Below are positions 9,529 to 17,770 of a DNA stretch of 64,000 bases, piece by piece. Source of the DNA: Paenibacillus tundrae (GTDB taxonomy: Bacteria; Bacillota; Bacilli; Paenibacillales; Paenibacillaceae); the NCBI RefSeq assembly GCF_036884255.1, contig NZ_CP145605.1, forward strand, positions 5,517,001 to 5,581,000, in the 5' to 3' direction. The position numbers and the translations under genes were made by a program. The notes below the pieces were generated by a model, which worked only from the letters and a program-made list of their open reading frames with translations, was not told where the DNA came from and searched no databases. Position 1 is the stretch's first letter. The number at the start of each line of letters is the position of its first letter.

Positions 9529-9676
9529 GAATGTCACGCTTATTCAACGTCCAGGGTGCAAGATGTTCCTGCACCGAGTAGGAAGAGGTATTCATGCTTT
9601 GCTGTAAGCTCGCTTATGATTTGCTCATAGGCAACGCCACTACCAGAGCATGAATCCATCTTGCTCTATGACTGTC

Positions 9677-10993
9677 TTAGTCAGCCAGGATGTATTGGTT
9701 GAGTTTTGCTCTCAGCAATTCCTGACGTCCAGATTGGTTTTTGCGTGGGCTTTCGTTGTTCAGTGCATACTCAGCAAGGGAAGCAAGTGTCGCTTTACCT
9801 TCAACCACTTCTGCACCAATGCCTTCGCTGAAGCTGCTGTAACGTTTTTCGATGAAGTCATCGAATACGCGATCTTCAATCAGTTTTGCAGCTACTTTCA
9901 GACCTTTTGCATATGTGTCCATACCAGCGATGTGTGCCAAGAACAGATCTTCAGGCTCGAAGGAACCACGACGAACTTTCGCGTCAAAGTTTACACCACC
10001 ACGGCCGATACCACCGTTTTTCAATACTTCATACATCGTCAATGTTGCATCGTACATGTCCACTGGGAACTCATCCGTATCCCAACCGATCAGCAGATCA
10101 CCTTGGTTTGCATCCAGGGAACCGAGCATGCCGTTGATACGTGCTACGCGGATCTCATGATCAAACGTATGACCTGCCAGTGTAGCGTGGTTCGCTTCCA
10201 GGTTCAGCTTGAACTGTTTGTCCAGATCATACTTTTGCAAGAATGCAATGGAAGTAGCTGCATCGAAGTCATATTGATGCTTCGTTGGCTCTTTTGGTTT
10301 AGGCTCGATCAGGAATTGCGCGTCGAACCCGATTTCCTTCGCATAATCAACAGCCATATGGAACATGCGAGCAATGTTGTCTTGCTCCAGTTGCATGTCT
10401 GTATTCAGCAATGTGTCGTAACCTTCACGACCGCCCCAGAATACATAGTTTTCTGCACCCAGACGTTTACCAACTTCCAGACCTTTCTTAATCTGTGCTG
10501 CTGCATGAGCATACACATCAGCGTTACAAGTAGATGCTGCACCAAACATGAAGCGTGGGTTGGAGAACATGTTCGCCGTGTTCCAGAGCAGCTTTTTGCC
10601 GCTAGCTTTCATGTGCTCTTCCAGCAGATCAACGATCGTATCGATGTTGCTGTAGAATTCGCGCAGCGTTGCGCCTTCTGGAGCGATGTCCACATCGTGG
10701 AAACAGAAGTACGGGAGATTCATTTTTTCCATAAATTCAAAAGCCGCTTCAACGCGAACCTTCGCTTTATCCAGACCGGAGTAGCTATCCCAAGAACGAA
10801 CAGCGGTCTCCGCACCAAACGGATCACTGCCGCCTGCAGTTAATGTATGCCAGTAAGCCATGCCGAAACGGAAGTGATCTTCCATCGTTTTGCCTGCAAC
10901 AACTTCTTCTGGATTATAGTGTTTAAAAGAAAATGGATTCGTGGAATCTTTACCTTCGAATGCAATTTTATTAACGGATTCAAAATAGGCCAT
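9677..10993 (-). CDS. xylA: Xylose isomerase
   Basis: A 438-residue TIM-barrel enzyme converting D-xylose to D-xylulose. Visible hallmarks are the catalytic His in FCFHDVD, WGGREGYDT, the metal-binding EPKPKEPTKHQYD segment, EANHATLAGHTFDHE, and the late DTDEFP. Length is that of class II xylose isomerases. The start is preceded by GAGGAGG at good spacing. The gene is divergent from xylR; a cre-like site and candidate XylR half-sites lie in the shared intergenic region, so induction by xylose and catabolite repression are expected from family knowledge. Confidence 0.96.
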   Translation of the reverse strand: MAYFESVNKIAFEGKDSTNPFSFKHYNPEEVVAGKTMEDHFRFGMAYWHTLTAGGSDPFGAETAVRSWDSYSGLDKAKVRVEAAFEFMEKMNLPYFCFHDVDIAPEGATLREFYSNIDTIVDLLEEHMKASGKKLLWNTANMFSNPRFMFGAASTCNADVYAHAAAQIKKGLEVGKRLGAENYVFWGGREGYDTLLNTDMQLEQDNIARMFHMAVDYAKEIGFDAQFLIEPKPKEPTKHQYDFDAATSIAFLQKYDLDKQFKLNLEANHATLAGHTFDHEIRVARINGMLGSLDANQGDLLIGWDTDEFPVDMYDATLTMYEVLKNGGIGRGGVNFDAKVRRGSFEPEDLFLAHIAGMDTYAKGLKVAAKLIEDRVFDDFIEKRYSSFSEGIGAEVVEGKATLASLAEYALNNESPRKNQSGRQELLRAKLNQYILAD

Positions 10994-11021
10994 GTGTAAA
11001 ATGCCTCCTCAATAGTTTTAA

Positions 11022-11035
11022 AGAAATCGTTTACA
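11022..11035 (-). promoter_or_regulatory. cre-like CcpA site in front of xylA
   Basis: Read on the minus strand, TGTAAACGATTTCT matches the consensus TGWAANCGNTNWCA at 13 of 14 positions. It lies 29 bases upstream of the xylA start, downstream of the probable -10 (TATAAT at about 11056), a position suited to roadblock repression. Confidence 0.6.
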
Positions 11036-11073
11036 CCGTTATCCTATCACATCGATTATACTTTGTCTATCCA

Positions 11074-11115
11074 TTAAACAAAGTTAAATAAAAATGTTTT
11101 TTGCACGTTTGTTTA
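11074..11115. promoter_or_regulatory. Candidate XylR half-sites between xylA and xylR
   Basis: TAAACAAAG near 11075 and CGTTTGTTTA at 11106-11115 resemble the TTTGTTT half of known Bacillus XylR operators and are inverted relative to each other. The orientation differs from the classical operator, so this is tentative. A TATAAT for xylR lies right after at 11119-11124. Confidence 0.35.
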
Positions 11116-11194
11116 CGCTATAATAGTCGAATAGCTTGCTAGCGGATATCATTGTGAACTCTTTTAGCAGAGAGAATAGGAGTGCCTTGTTGAT

Positions 11195-12361
11195 ATGAAA
11201 ATTACCGGAGACCAGATGCTGGTCAAAAAAATAAATAAATCGATCGTCCTCGATACCATTAGACGTCATGCCCCCCTCTCTCGTGCGCGAGTATCCGAGG
11301 TTACAGGGCTTAACAAAGCCACCGTCTCTAATCTGGTCGCTGATTTAATCAATGACGAGTTAGTACAAGAGATCGGCCCAGGGGAGTCTAGTGGCGGACG
11401 CAAACCACTGATGCTGCTCTTTCGAGGTACAGCCGGCTATGCGGTTGGATTGGAACTCAGTGTCACTCATTTGAAAGGTGTACTTACGGATCTGGAAGGC
11501 CATATTATTACCGAATATGCCGTGCAATTGGAGCAGCATGATGTATCGTCCGTATTTGAGCAGTTGAAGCTCGCGGCTGATTACTTAATCCAAACTGCAC
11601 CGCCTTCACCTCATGGCGTAATTGGCATTGGCATCGGTGTACCCGGCATGGTTGATGAGGAAGGCACTGTGCTATACGCACCCAATCTACAGTGGGAGAA
11701 AGTTCCACTACGTGCCATGTTAGAAGAAGCATTCCAACTACCTGTCACGATTGATAATGAGGCCAATGCTGGTGCTCATGGTGAACTGAATTTTGGCGCA
11801 GGTATCGGCGTTCGGCATCTAATCTATATCAGCGCAGGCATCGGGATTGGTTCAGGCATTATGGTAGATGGTGAATTGTACAAAGGCGCTTGGGGTTATG
11901 CCGGAGAAACCGGTCATATGTCTATTGAATCTGAGGGAAGACCTTGCTCTTGTGGCAATCGTGGATGCTGGGAGTTATACGCTTCGGAGAGAGCTTATGA
12001 ACATCCCGATAATCAACTGCATTTGCCTGCACACACAACCCAAGAGTTGATTGAATATGCCGCTCAAGGGCATGAAGCTGTATTGGCATTGTACGAAGGC
12101 ATCGGTCGTAAATTAGGTGTTGGCATTACCAATATCGTCAATAGCTTCAATCCAGAGCGTATCATTATTGGTGGAGGATTATCCAAAGCACGACCATGGA
12201 TCGAAACGGCATTAAGACAAGTTGTCGAGGAGCGAACCCTGCCATATCATCGCCGCAGTTTGCAGATTGAATGGGCTGCTCTAGGTAGCCGTTCAACAAG
12301 AGTGGGTGCAGCTTACTCTGCCATTTCCCAGTTTTTAGGGAGAATCAGAGTATCCGTCTAA
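11195..12361 (+). CDS. xylR: ROK-family xylose repressor XylR
   Basis: A 388-residue ROK protein. Residues 1-80 form a winged helix (SRARVSEVTGLNKATVSNLVADLINDEL), followed by a glucokinase-like sugar-binding region with GIGIGVPGMVDEEG, the ROK zinc motif region GHMSIESEGRPCSCGNRGCWE (Cys-rich CXCGXXGC), and a C-terminal IIIGGG turn. It is divergent from xylA, which supports its role as the xylose-responsive repressor. A GGAG element precedes the ATG by about ten bases. TATAAT at 11119-11124 is its likely -10. Confidence 0.93.
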   Translation: MKITGDQMLVKKINKSIVLDTIRRHAPLSRARVSEVTGLNKATVSNLVADLINDELVQEIGPGESSGGRKPLMLLFRGTAGYAVGLELSVTHLKGVLTDLEGHIITEYAVQLEQHDVSSVFEQLKLAADYLIQTAPPSPHGVIGIGIGVPGMVDEEGTVLYAPNLQWEKVPLRAMLEEAFQLPVTIDNEANAGAHGELNFGAGIGVRHLIYISAGIGIGSGIMVDGELYKGAWGYAGETGHMSIESEGRPCSCGNRGCWELYASERAYEHPDNQLHLPAHTTQELIEYAAQGHEAVLALYEGIGRKLGVGITNIVNSFNPERIIIGGGLSKARPWIETALRQVVEERTLPYHRRSLQIEWAALGSRSTRVGAAYSAISQFLGRIRVSV

Positions 12362-12401
12362 TAACTAATGAAATTGACATCATTTCGCCCCATTTCCTCC
12401 C

Positions 12402-12430
12402 TTTTTGTTAAAGAAATCCAGGGGTATAAT
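12402..12430 (+). promoter_or_regulatory. Possible sigma-A promoter of the small membrane protein gene
   Basis: TTTTTG and TATAAT are separated by 17 bases. The -10 is perfect and the -35 weak. Confidence 0.4.
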
Positions 12431-12505
12431 GAATATATGTGATTTTTGTCATGGCGACATGTACGTCGTTATGTTATCCCCTATAACGAAACGGAGTGAA
12501 CACCT

Positions 12506-12703
12506 GTGACCTACGTAGATACCTCAGATATCTCGGCGCAAATGTTTGTCACCGTACTCCTGTTCCTGATCGTGCTTGCGCCAATGTTCAGCCTTGGCAT
12601 ACTCCGATTATTTCAGAGCAAAAAAAAGGCTGGTTTCATGTACATGCTGTCAGGCTTAGTGGTGTATGTAATATTTCAGACCTTTATGAGTATCTTTTTC
12701 TAG
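12506..12703 (+). CDS. Small two-helix membrane protein of unknown function
   Basis: A 65-residue frame starting with GTG after a GGAG element nine bases upstream. Two hydrophobic segments are visible (about residues 13-35, FVTVLLFLIVLAP..., and 44-64, MYMLSGLVVYVIF...) separated by a short basic loop QSKKKAG. An overlapping frame beginning ten bases earlier is not hydrophobic and I reject it. A possible promoter (TTTTTG, 17 bases, TATAAT at 12425-12430) lies upstream and a terminator follows. I do not recognise a family. Confidence 0.6.
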   Translation: MTYVDTSDISAQMFVTVLLFLIVLAPMFSLGILRLFQSKKKAGFMYMLSGLVVYVIFQTFMSIFF

Positions 12704-12735
12704 ATGAACAATAACTTGATGTAACACACGCAACG

Positions 12736-12808
12736 CAAAATCCTCTTCTGCAAGTCATTCATAGATCATGTGATCATGTCTCTGAATTGCTACTGGAAGG
12801 GGATTTTT
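12736..12808 (+). terminator. Long imperfect inverted repeat ending in a T-run
   Basis: The left arm AAAATCCTCTTC pairs with GAAGGGGATTTT through a roughly 73-base imperfect palindrome with an inner ATTCATAGA/TCTGAAT-like pairing and a GATCATG centre. A T-run ends the right arm, so it can terminate the upstream small gene. It is longer than a normal terminator. Confidence 0.55.
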
Positions 12809-12841
12809 CATGTAATCACCTGTTTAGAAGCAGAACGAACA

Positions 12842-12879
12842 AAAGAAGCCTTAATCCTAATCTGGACTAAGGCTTCTTT
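12842..12879. terminator. Terminator-like hairpin downstream of the glutaredoxin gene
   Basis: A perfect 12-bp stem AAAGAAGCCTTA / TAAGGCTTCTTT with a 14-base loop. The stem ends in A/T on both sides, so it can serve both strands; it lies 94 bases after the glutaredoxin stop. Confidence 0.6.
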
Positions 12880-12972
12880 CGTATATTTATATTCAAACGG
12901 CTCGCGCGAACCGGAATAGCTATGGATTATCTTAAGTCTTCCATCCTATAACGCTCAGACGATTCGTCTGAT

Positions 12973-13203
12973 TTATGCGTCCAATGCTTTAGCGAATTGT
13001 GTTTTGTTCATTCCCAGGATGCGATGTTCGCCGATAACAGTCAGTGGTACAGCACGTACGCCCATATCCCATACTTGTTGTGCGAATTCATCGCTAGTTT
13101 CAATGTTGCGCTCTTCATAAGCGATACCTTTATCAGCCAAGAAACTCTTAACCGATTTGCAGTTCGGGCAGTTAGTCGATGTGTATACAATTACGTTTTC
13201 CAT
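12973..13203 (-). CDS. Glutaredoxin-family / NrdH-like redox protein
   Basis: A 76-residue thioredoxin-fold protein. The active site CPNC sits at residues 12-15 in the usual place after the first strand (VIVYTSTNCPNC), the cis-proline is in RAVPLTVI, and the C-terminal helix is present. It follows the thioredoxin reductase gene trxB by 74 bases on the same strand, which suggests that TrxB or a glutathione/bacillithiol system keeps it reduced. A GAGGTG site precedes the ATG. Whether it acts as a glutaredoxin, NrdH or bacilliredoxin cannot be decided. Confidence 0.88.
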   Translation of the reverse strand: MENVIVYTSTNCPNCKSVKSFLADKGIAYEERNIETSDEFAQQVWDMGVRAVPLTVIGEHRILGMNKTQFAKALDA

Positions 13204-13277
13204 GATCTATTCACCTCATATAGTTTAGTTATTTTTTTATTTATTGGTCTAGCGATCTGGCTTCATTCAGCAGACTT

Positions 13278-14219
13278 TTACAGGGAAACTGCAGTATGCT
13301 CTAGGCTCTCGATATATTTCTCTGTATCCATTGCCGCCATACATCCACTTCCTGCTGCTGTAATGGCTTGTTTGTAACGAGTATCCTGTACATCTCCACA
13401 AGCAAATACACCTGGGATGTTCGTCTCGGATGTGCCTGGTGTTGTCAAAATATAACCATGCTCGTCAGTCGTGATCTGTCCACCCAAGAAGCCTGTGTTA
13501 GGCGTATGACCAATCGCTACGAATACACCGCTCGCAGGGATCACTTCTTCTTCACCTGTTGCGTTGTTCAGCACTTTCAGACCAGTTACACCATTCTCAC
13601 CAGCAAGTACTTCAATCGGAGTACGATTCAAAGCCATCTCTACTTTTTCGTTGCTGCGTGCACGATCCTGCATGATTTTGGAACCACGCAGTTCTTCACG
13701 ACGGTGTACCAACGTTACTTTGGAGCCAAAACGAGACAGGAAGCTTGCTTCTTCAAGCGCGGAGTCACCGCCACCAATAACGATAATTTCTTTGTTACGG
13801 AAGAAGAATCCGTCACATGTTGCACAAGTACTTACACCACGTCCAACGTTGGTTTCTTCACCAGGAATGCCAAGATATTTAGCTGATGCGCCTGTAGACA
13901 AGATCAGTGTTTCCGATACGAGTTCACCCATACCTTCAACTTGGATTTTGAATGGACGCTCACTCATATCGATGTTATTAACCCAACCTGTGCGGAATTC
14001 TGCACCGAAGCGTTCTGCTTGTTTACGCATATTATCCATCAATTCAGGACCCATAATTCCATCAGGGAAACCTGGGAAGTTCTCAACTTCTGTTGTTGTT
14101 GTCAGTTGACCACCAGGTTGTGGTCCTTCAATAACAAGTGGGCTCAGGTTAGCGCGTGCCAGATAGATTGCTGCTGTCAGTCCCGCAGGACCAGTTCCAA
14201 TAATAATTGATTTATACAT
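13278..14219 (-). CDS. trxB: Thioredoxin-disulfide reductase
   Basis: A 313-residue FAD/NADPH oxidoreductase. The FAD dinucleotide motif is GTGPAGLTAAIYLARA at the N-terminus, the redox-active CATC follows in VSTCATCDGFF, the NADPH motif is VIGGGDSALEEA, and the C-terminal FAD segment is GVFACGDVQDTRYKQAITAAGSGCMAA-like. It passes electrons from NADPH to thioredoxins. The start has a GGGGGAGGAA site. It is co-directional with the small glutaredoxin gene. Confidence 0.95.
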   Translation of the reverse strand: MYKSIIIGTGPAGLTAAIYLARANLSPLVIEGPQPGGQLTTTTEVENFPGFPDGIMGPELMDNMRKQAERFGAEFRTGWVNNIDMSERPFKIQVEGMGELVSETLILSTGASAKYLGIPGEETNVGRGVSTCATCDGFFFRNKEIIVIGGGDSALEEASFLSRFGSKVTLVHRREELRGSKIMQDRARSNEKVEMALNRTPIEVLAGENGVTGLKVLNNATGEEEVIPASGVFVAIGHTPNTGFLGGQITTDEHGYILTTPGTSETNIPGVFACGDVQDTRYKQAITAAGSGCMAAMDTEKYIESLEHTAVSL

Positions 14220-14369
14220 GTATAGTTCCTCCCCCGGTTTCTACAAAAAGGTTCGACTCTCCAGCATCAAAAGCAAACGCCTTTGCATACACTAAAAATG
14301 AGAGCCCAGATCATGTCCACATGACTGGACAGTTATGACAATTGCCCTATGCAGAAACGGAATTCTAAT

Positions 14370-14384
14370 TTATAATCATTCTAA
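14370..14384 (+). promoter_or_regulatory. PerR-like 7-1-7 box overlapping a TATAAT upstream of the ZIP gene
   Basis: TTATAATCATTCTAA matches the PerR box TTATAATNATTATAA at all but one specified position. The embedded TATAAT (14371-14376) could be the -10 of the ZIP gene. Binding would then block transcription. Confidence 0.5.
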
Positions 14385-14473
14385 TCTGTTGTTCATTATG
14401 ATCTCTTTTGTGTAAGGTGTCAATGCTCTGCAGCGATTATGAAGAAGTCTTCATCAGGAGGGAAAATAGAAGC

Positions 14474-15205
14474 ATGAACGAAGCACTCATTGGCAGCTTT
14501 ATTTCAGCCATGTCCACCGGCCTTGGTGCCATACCGATTTTATTTATGCGCAAAGTAACACATCGACTCCGTGATATTTTGCTTGCCTACGCAGCAGGTA
14601 TCATGACCTCTGCCTCCGTGTACAATCTCATTCCTGAAGCACTCGGTCAATCGAACCTTTTTGTACTGGCTGTTGGCATTTTGCTCGGTAGTATGGTTCT
14701 ACTCGTGCTAGAGATGAAGATTCCGCATGTGGATCTGGAGAATCCCGAGAAGATGCCATTCAAAATTGAAGCCAAAGCCTTCATGATTATCGCAGCCATA
14801 ACAATGCATAACTTGCCGGAAGGACTATCCGTTGGTGTTAGTTACGCTAGTAACGATGCCAGTTTAGGTAACCTGATCGCGCTGTCCATTGGTTTGCAAA
14901 ATGCACCTGAAGGTTTCCTGGTCGCGCTTTTCCTCGTTAATCAGAACATTGGCCGCTTCAAAGCGTTGGGTATTGCTACACTTACGGGAGCCGTTGAGAT
15001 TATTACAGCCATGATCGGATACACGCTTAGCAGCCTGGTTGAAGGTCTTGTACCGTATGGTCTGGCATTTGCAGCAGGAGCAATGATGTTCATTGTCTAC
15101 AAAGAGTTAATTCCCGAAAGCCACGGGGATGGCAATGCACGAGTCGCAACCGTCTCATTCCTACTCGGACTCATCACCATGATTGGTCTGACTGAACTTT
15201 TTTAG
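14474..15205 (+). CDS. ZIP-family divalent metal transporter
   Basis: A 243-residue membrane protein starting at the ATG at 14474, which follows AGGAGGG; the upstream extension has no ribosome site. It has about eight hydrophobic segments, and the metal-path motifs of the family: MHNLPEGLSVG in the fourth helix and LQNAPEGFLVA in the fifth. ZIP proteins import Zn2+, Fe2+ or Mn2+ into the cytoplasm. A PerR-like box lies about 90 bases upstream. It is convergent with a metal-exporting P-type ATPase gene and shares its terminator. Confidence 0.9.
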   Translation: MNEALIGSFISAMSTGLGAIPILFMRKVTHRLRDILLAYAAGIMTSASVYNLIPEALGQSNLFVLAVGILLGSMVLLVLEMKIPHVDLENPEKMPFKIEAKAFMIIAAITMHNLPEGLSVGVSYASNDASLGNLIALSIGLQNAPEGFLVALFLVNQNIGRFKALGIATLTGAVEIITAMIGYTLSSLVEGLVPYGLAFAAGAMMFIVYKELIPESHGDGNARVATVSFLLGLITMIGLTELF

Positions 15206-15254
15206 TTCCACACATAACACATCTCATAAACGTAAAACGTATAGATGAGATCAC

Positions 15255-15306
15255 AAAAAGAGAACCCCATCCAACAGCTCACCGCTGCCGATGGGGTTCT
15301 CTTTTT
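15255..15306. terminator. Bidirectional terminator between ZIP and ATPase genes
   Basis: A perfect 17-bp stem beginning AAAAAGAGAACCCC and ending GGGGTTCTCTTTTT, with an 18-base loop. The A/T ends supply a T-run on both strands, as expected between convergent genes. Confidence 0.92.
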
Positions 15307-15401
15307 GTCCATAAATGAAGATTCCATGAAATAGTTGGAATTCATTGTAAGTGATCACACATCATCGAATCAGGATTGAAAGGATAATACCGTTTGATGG
15401 C

Positions 15402-17357
15402 CTAACGCAGCAATCTAAGACCGTTCAAGATTACCAGAATCGTACTGCCTTCATGCCCCACAACGCCTAGAGGCAATACTACATCCTGAAGGAAGTTTCC
15501 GGCAATTAATGCAAGGATAACGGTAATCGCAAACACCATATTTTGCTTAATAGTCCGCTGCGCACGTCGAGCTTGCGCAATCACCCATGCAATTTCTTCA
15601 ATACGATCATTCATCAACACAACATCAGCTACTTCTAGTGCCGTACCACTTCCCGATACCCCCATGCCCATTCCTACCGTCGCTGCGGCAAGCGCAGGGG
15701 CATCATTAACGCCATCACCAACCATCAACACCTGGCCATATTGCTTGCGCAAAATGTGAATCTGTTTCACCTTATCTTCTGGGAATAGATCCGCATAGAC
15801 GATATCTACTCCAGTTTCACGTGCGATAACAGTAGCTGCCTCTGCACGATCACCTGTCAGCATCGCTACATGTACACCCATCGCTTTAAGCTTTCTTACG
15901 GCCGCTGCTGCCTGTGGACGAACCGTGTCCCGCATAGCTAACAATCCTACGATTTCTCCATCTGCTGTTACGACCGAGACTGTCTTGCCTTCACCCTCTA
16001 GACGAGCACGTTCATCATACCAATGGGTATCCGTATCTTTATCAATCTCATCTGTTTTGCCAATTCTCCAATGCACATCATTCACATTACCTTCGATGCC
16101 CCAGCCGGTTAGTGCGTGTACCTGCTCCGCTTGCGGAAGTGCAATGTTCTCTATTATAGCCTGATCTACAATTGCGCGAGCGAGTGGATGCATCGAGAGA
16201 TTCTCAATACTTGCTGCCGCAGCAAGTACTTGGGCACGGTCGTAAGCTTCTGCTGTTATGATGTCCGTGACCTGAGGTGTACCCATCGTTAATGTTCCTG
16301 TTTTATCAAAAGTAACCACTTGGGTCTGTGCGAGGTTCTCCACATGTGCCCCACCCTTGAAGAGAATTCCTCGACGGGCACTGCTGGACATTGCGGATAA
16401 CATCACTGGCATAATGGAAGAGACAAGAGCACAAGGAGAAGCTACAACCAGAAATACCATCGCTTTATAAAACGCATCCCCCCACGTCCAGCCAAGCAAT
16501 AGCGGTGTTCCTCCGATAATCAATAATGTCACGAGCACAACGATGCGAGCATAAATCCCTTCAAATCGTTCTATGAAACGTTGTGAATCAGGGACTTCCG
16601 CTTGCGCTTCCTCCACTAATTTAATAATTTTGCCAAAAAGAGAACCCTCAGCCGATTTGGTAACTTCGACATACAATGCACCTTCACCGTTCACTGTTCC
16701 AGCATACACCTCGTCACCCACACTTTTGTCCACTGGCAACGATTCCCCTGTAATTGATGACTGATTAATAAAAGAACTTCCACGATACACGACCCCATCA
16801 GCAGGAACCAGTTCTCCTGGTTTGACTAACAGTAAATCGCCAGGCTGTAACTCATCAATCGCAACAAGATTCATTTGTCCTTCCTCAATGCGAAGTGCTG
16901 TTTCAGGTTTCAGCGCCAGTAAGGATGAGATATCCTTATGACTACGTTCTGTCGCATAACTTTCCAAGGCTCCACTAAGTGCAAAAATAAAGATGAGCAT
17001 TGCTCCTTCATTCCAGTACCCAATCGCCGCAGCCCCAAGCGATGCTGCAATCATAAGCAAATTCACGTCCAGATCGCGATCTTTGACGAGTGTCTCTATT
17101 CCTTCTTTTGCCTTTGTCCAACCGCCCAAAGCATAAGCCGCAATGTATATCATGATGGATATTGGCTGAGACCACGAAGCCGTACTCCACGCAATTAACA
17201 TCAAGAGCCCACTGCCTAGTGCTGCTTGCATCTCCTTGTTCTGGAGCATCGCTCGAAAGTTTGGCCTACGACTACGGTTGGGGTCAGGCGTATTGGTTGA
17301 ACTCTTCTCTGCCTTAACTTGCTTATGAATAGGTTGATGTATAGCTTGCATGTTCAT
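15402..17357 (-). CDS. P1B-4-type heavy-metal ATPase, probably a ferrous iron / zinc / cobalt exporter
   Basis: I start at the ATG at 17357 (AAAGGA just upstream), giving 651 residues. Motifs in order: membrane motif SPCALV (not CPC), phosphorylation site DKTGTLT, MLTGDRAEAA, GDGVNDAPA, and a final-helix HEGSTILVILNGLRLL. There is no N-terminal metal-binding HMA domain. The SPC plus HEGST pattern and the missing HMA domain are those of the P1B-4 group (ZosA/PfeT of Bacillus, FrvA of Listeria). A Fur/PerR-like box lies in its leader, which favours iron efflux. Substrate remains an inference. Confidence 0.88.
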   Translation of the reverse strand: MNMQAIHQPIHKQVKAEKSSTNTPDPNRSRRPNFRAMLQNKEMQAALGSGLLMLIAWSTASWSQPISIMIYIAAYALGGWTKAKEGIETLVKDRDLDVNLLMIAASLGAAAIGYWNEGAMLIFIFALSGALESYATERSHKDISSLLALKPETALRIEEGQMNLVAIDELQPGDLLLVKPGELVPADGVVYRGSSFINQSSITGESLPVDKSVGDEVYAGTVNGEGALYVEVTKSAEGSLFGKIIKLVEEAQAEVPDSQRFIERFEGIYARIVVLVTLLIIGGTPLLLGWTWGDAFYKAMVFLVVASPCALVSSIMPVMLSAMSSSARRGILFKGGAHVENLAQTQVVTFDKTGTLTMGTPQVTDIITAEAYDRAQVLAAAASIENLSMHPLARAIVDQAIIENIALPQAEQVHALTGWGIEGNVNDVHWRIGKTDEIDKDTDTHWYDERARLEGEGKTVSVVTADGEIVGLLAMRDTVRPQAAAAVRKLKAMGVHVAMLTGDRAEAATVIARETGVDIVYADLFPEDKVKQIHILRKQYGQVLMVGDGVNDAPALAAATVGMGMGVSGSGTALEVADVVLMNDRIEEIAWVIAQARRAQRTIKQNMVFAITVILALIAGNFLQDVVLPLGVVGHEGSTILVILNGLRLLR

Positions 17358-17469
17358 CACTGTCCTTTCTGAATGTTGGAACGAATAATCTGGCTGACTT
17401 CGCCATTTCGTGTTCCAAAGATGAGTTGTATTGAGAATGAGATCCATTGTTAATGCCCTAAAAATGACA

Positions 17470-17500
17470 CATGCTGCTGCGGGAACCCCGCAGCAGCATG
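17470..17500 (-). terminator. Perfect hairpin with U-run inside the ATPase leader
   Basis: CATGCTGCTGCGGG and its exact complement form a 14-bp stem around a 3-base loop. On the minus strand TTTTT follows five bases later. It sits between the promoter/Fur-like box and the ATPase start, so it may attenuate the ATPase mRNA. Confidence 0.6.
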
Positions 17501-17509
17501 GTGATCAAA

Positions 17510-17524
17510 TGAGAATGATAATCA
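17510..17524. promoter_or_regulatory. Fur/PerR-like 7-1-7 box upstream of the P1B-4 ATPase
   Basis: TGAGAATGATAATCA differs from the Fur box TGATAATNATTATCA at two positions; within it AATGAT-A-ATCATT is a perfect palindrome at 17514-17526. It is 150 bases before the ATPase start. Confidence 0.6.
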
Positions 17525-17569
17525 TTTTTGTACTTATGCAATTATTTTTACCTCAACCAACTTTTGATT

Positions 17570-17598
17570 ATTATATGCCTGTGATCAAGATTTGTAAA
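17570..17598 (-). promoter_or_regulatory. Sigma-A promoter of the P1B-4 ATPase gene
   Basis: On the minus strand TTTACA (17598-17593) and a perfect TATAAT (17575-17570) are 17 bases apart. The start point would be near 17563, leaving a leader of about 205 bases with the Fur/PerR-like box and the hairpin. Confidence 0.6.
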
Positions 17599-17618
17599 TG
17601 AGTATTTGTACAGTTCTA

Positions 17619-17660
17619 TAAAAAAACAAAAAAGCCACCGATCCATAAGGATGGTGACTT
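17619..17660 (-). terminator. Terminator of the O-acetylhomoserine sulfhydrylase gene
   Basis: An imperfect stem (AGTCACCATCC / GGATCGGTGGCT) with a 4-base loop is followed by a long T-rich run on the minus strand, about 110 bases after the stop. Confidence 0.65.
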
Positions 17661-17770
17661 GAGGGATTGTTTTTGCTCTTAGAGGTCAATAAGACATATT
17701 AGTTTATCTGACTTCCAGCAGATATCTTCTTCATATATATTCATCATGAGCAGCTAAACTTCAACCTAAC

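Noticed and set aside
9650..10843. A 397-residue plus-strand open frame opposite xylA
   Set aside because: It is the antisense shadow of the xylose isomerase gene; its composition (Cys, Phe, Gln rich) is typical of a shadow, and it has no ribosome site.
12496..12714. A 72-residue frame overlapping the small membrane protein
   Set aside because: It lacks hydrophobic pattern and ribosome site, whereas the overlapping frame has two membrane segments.
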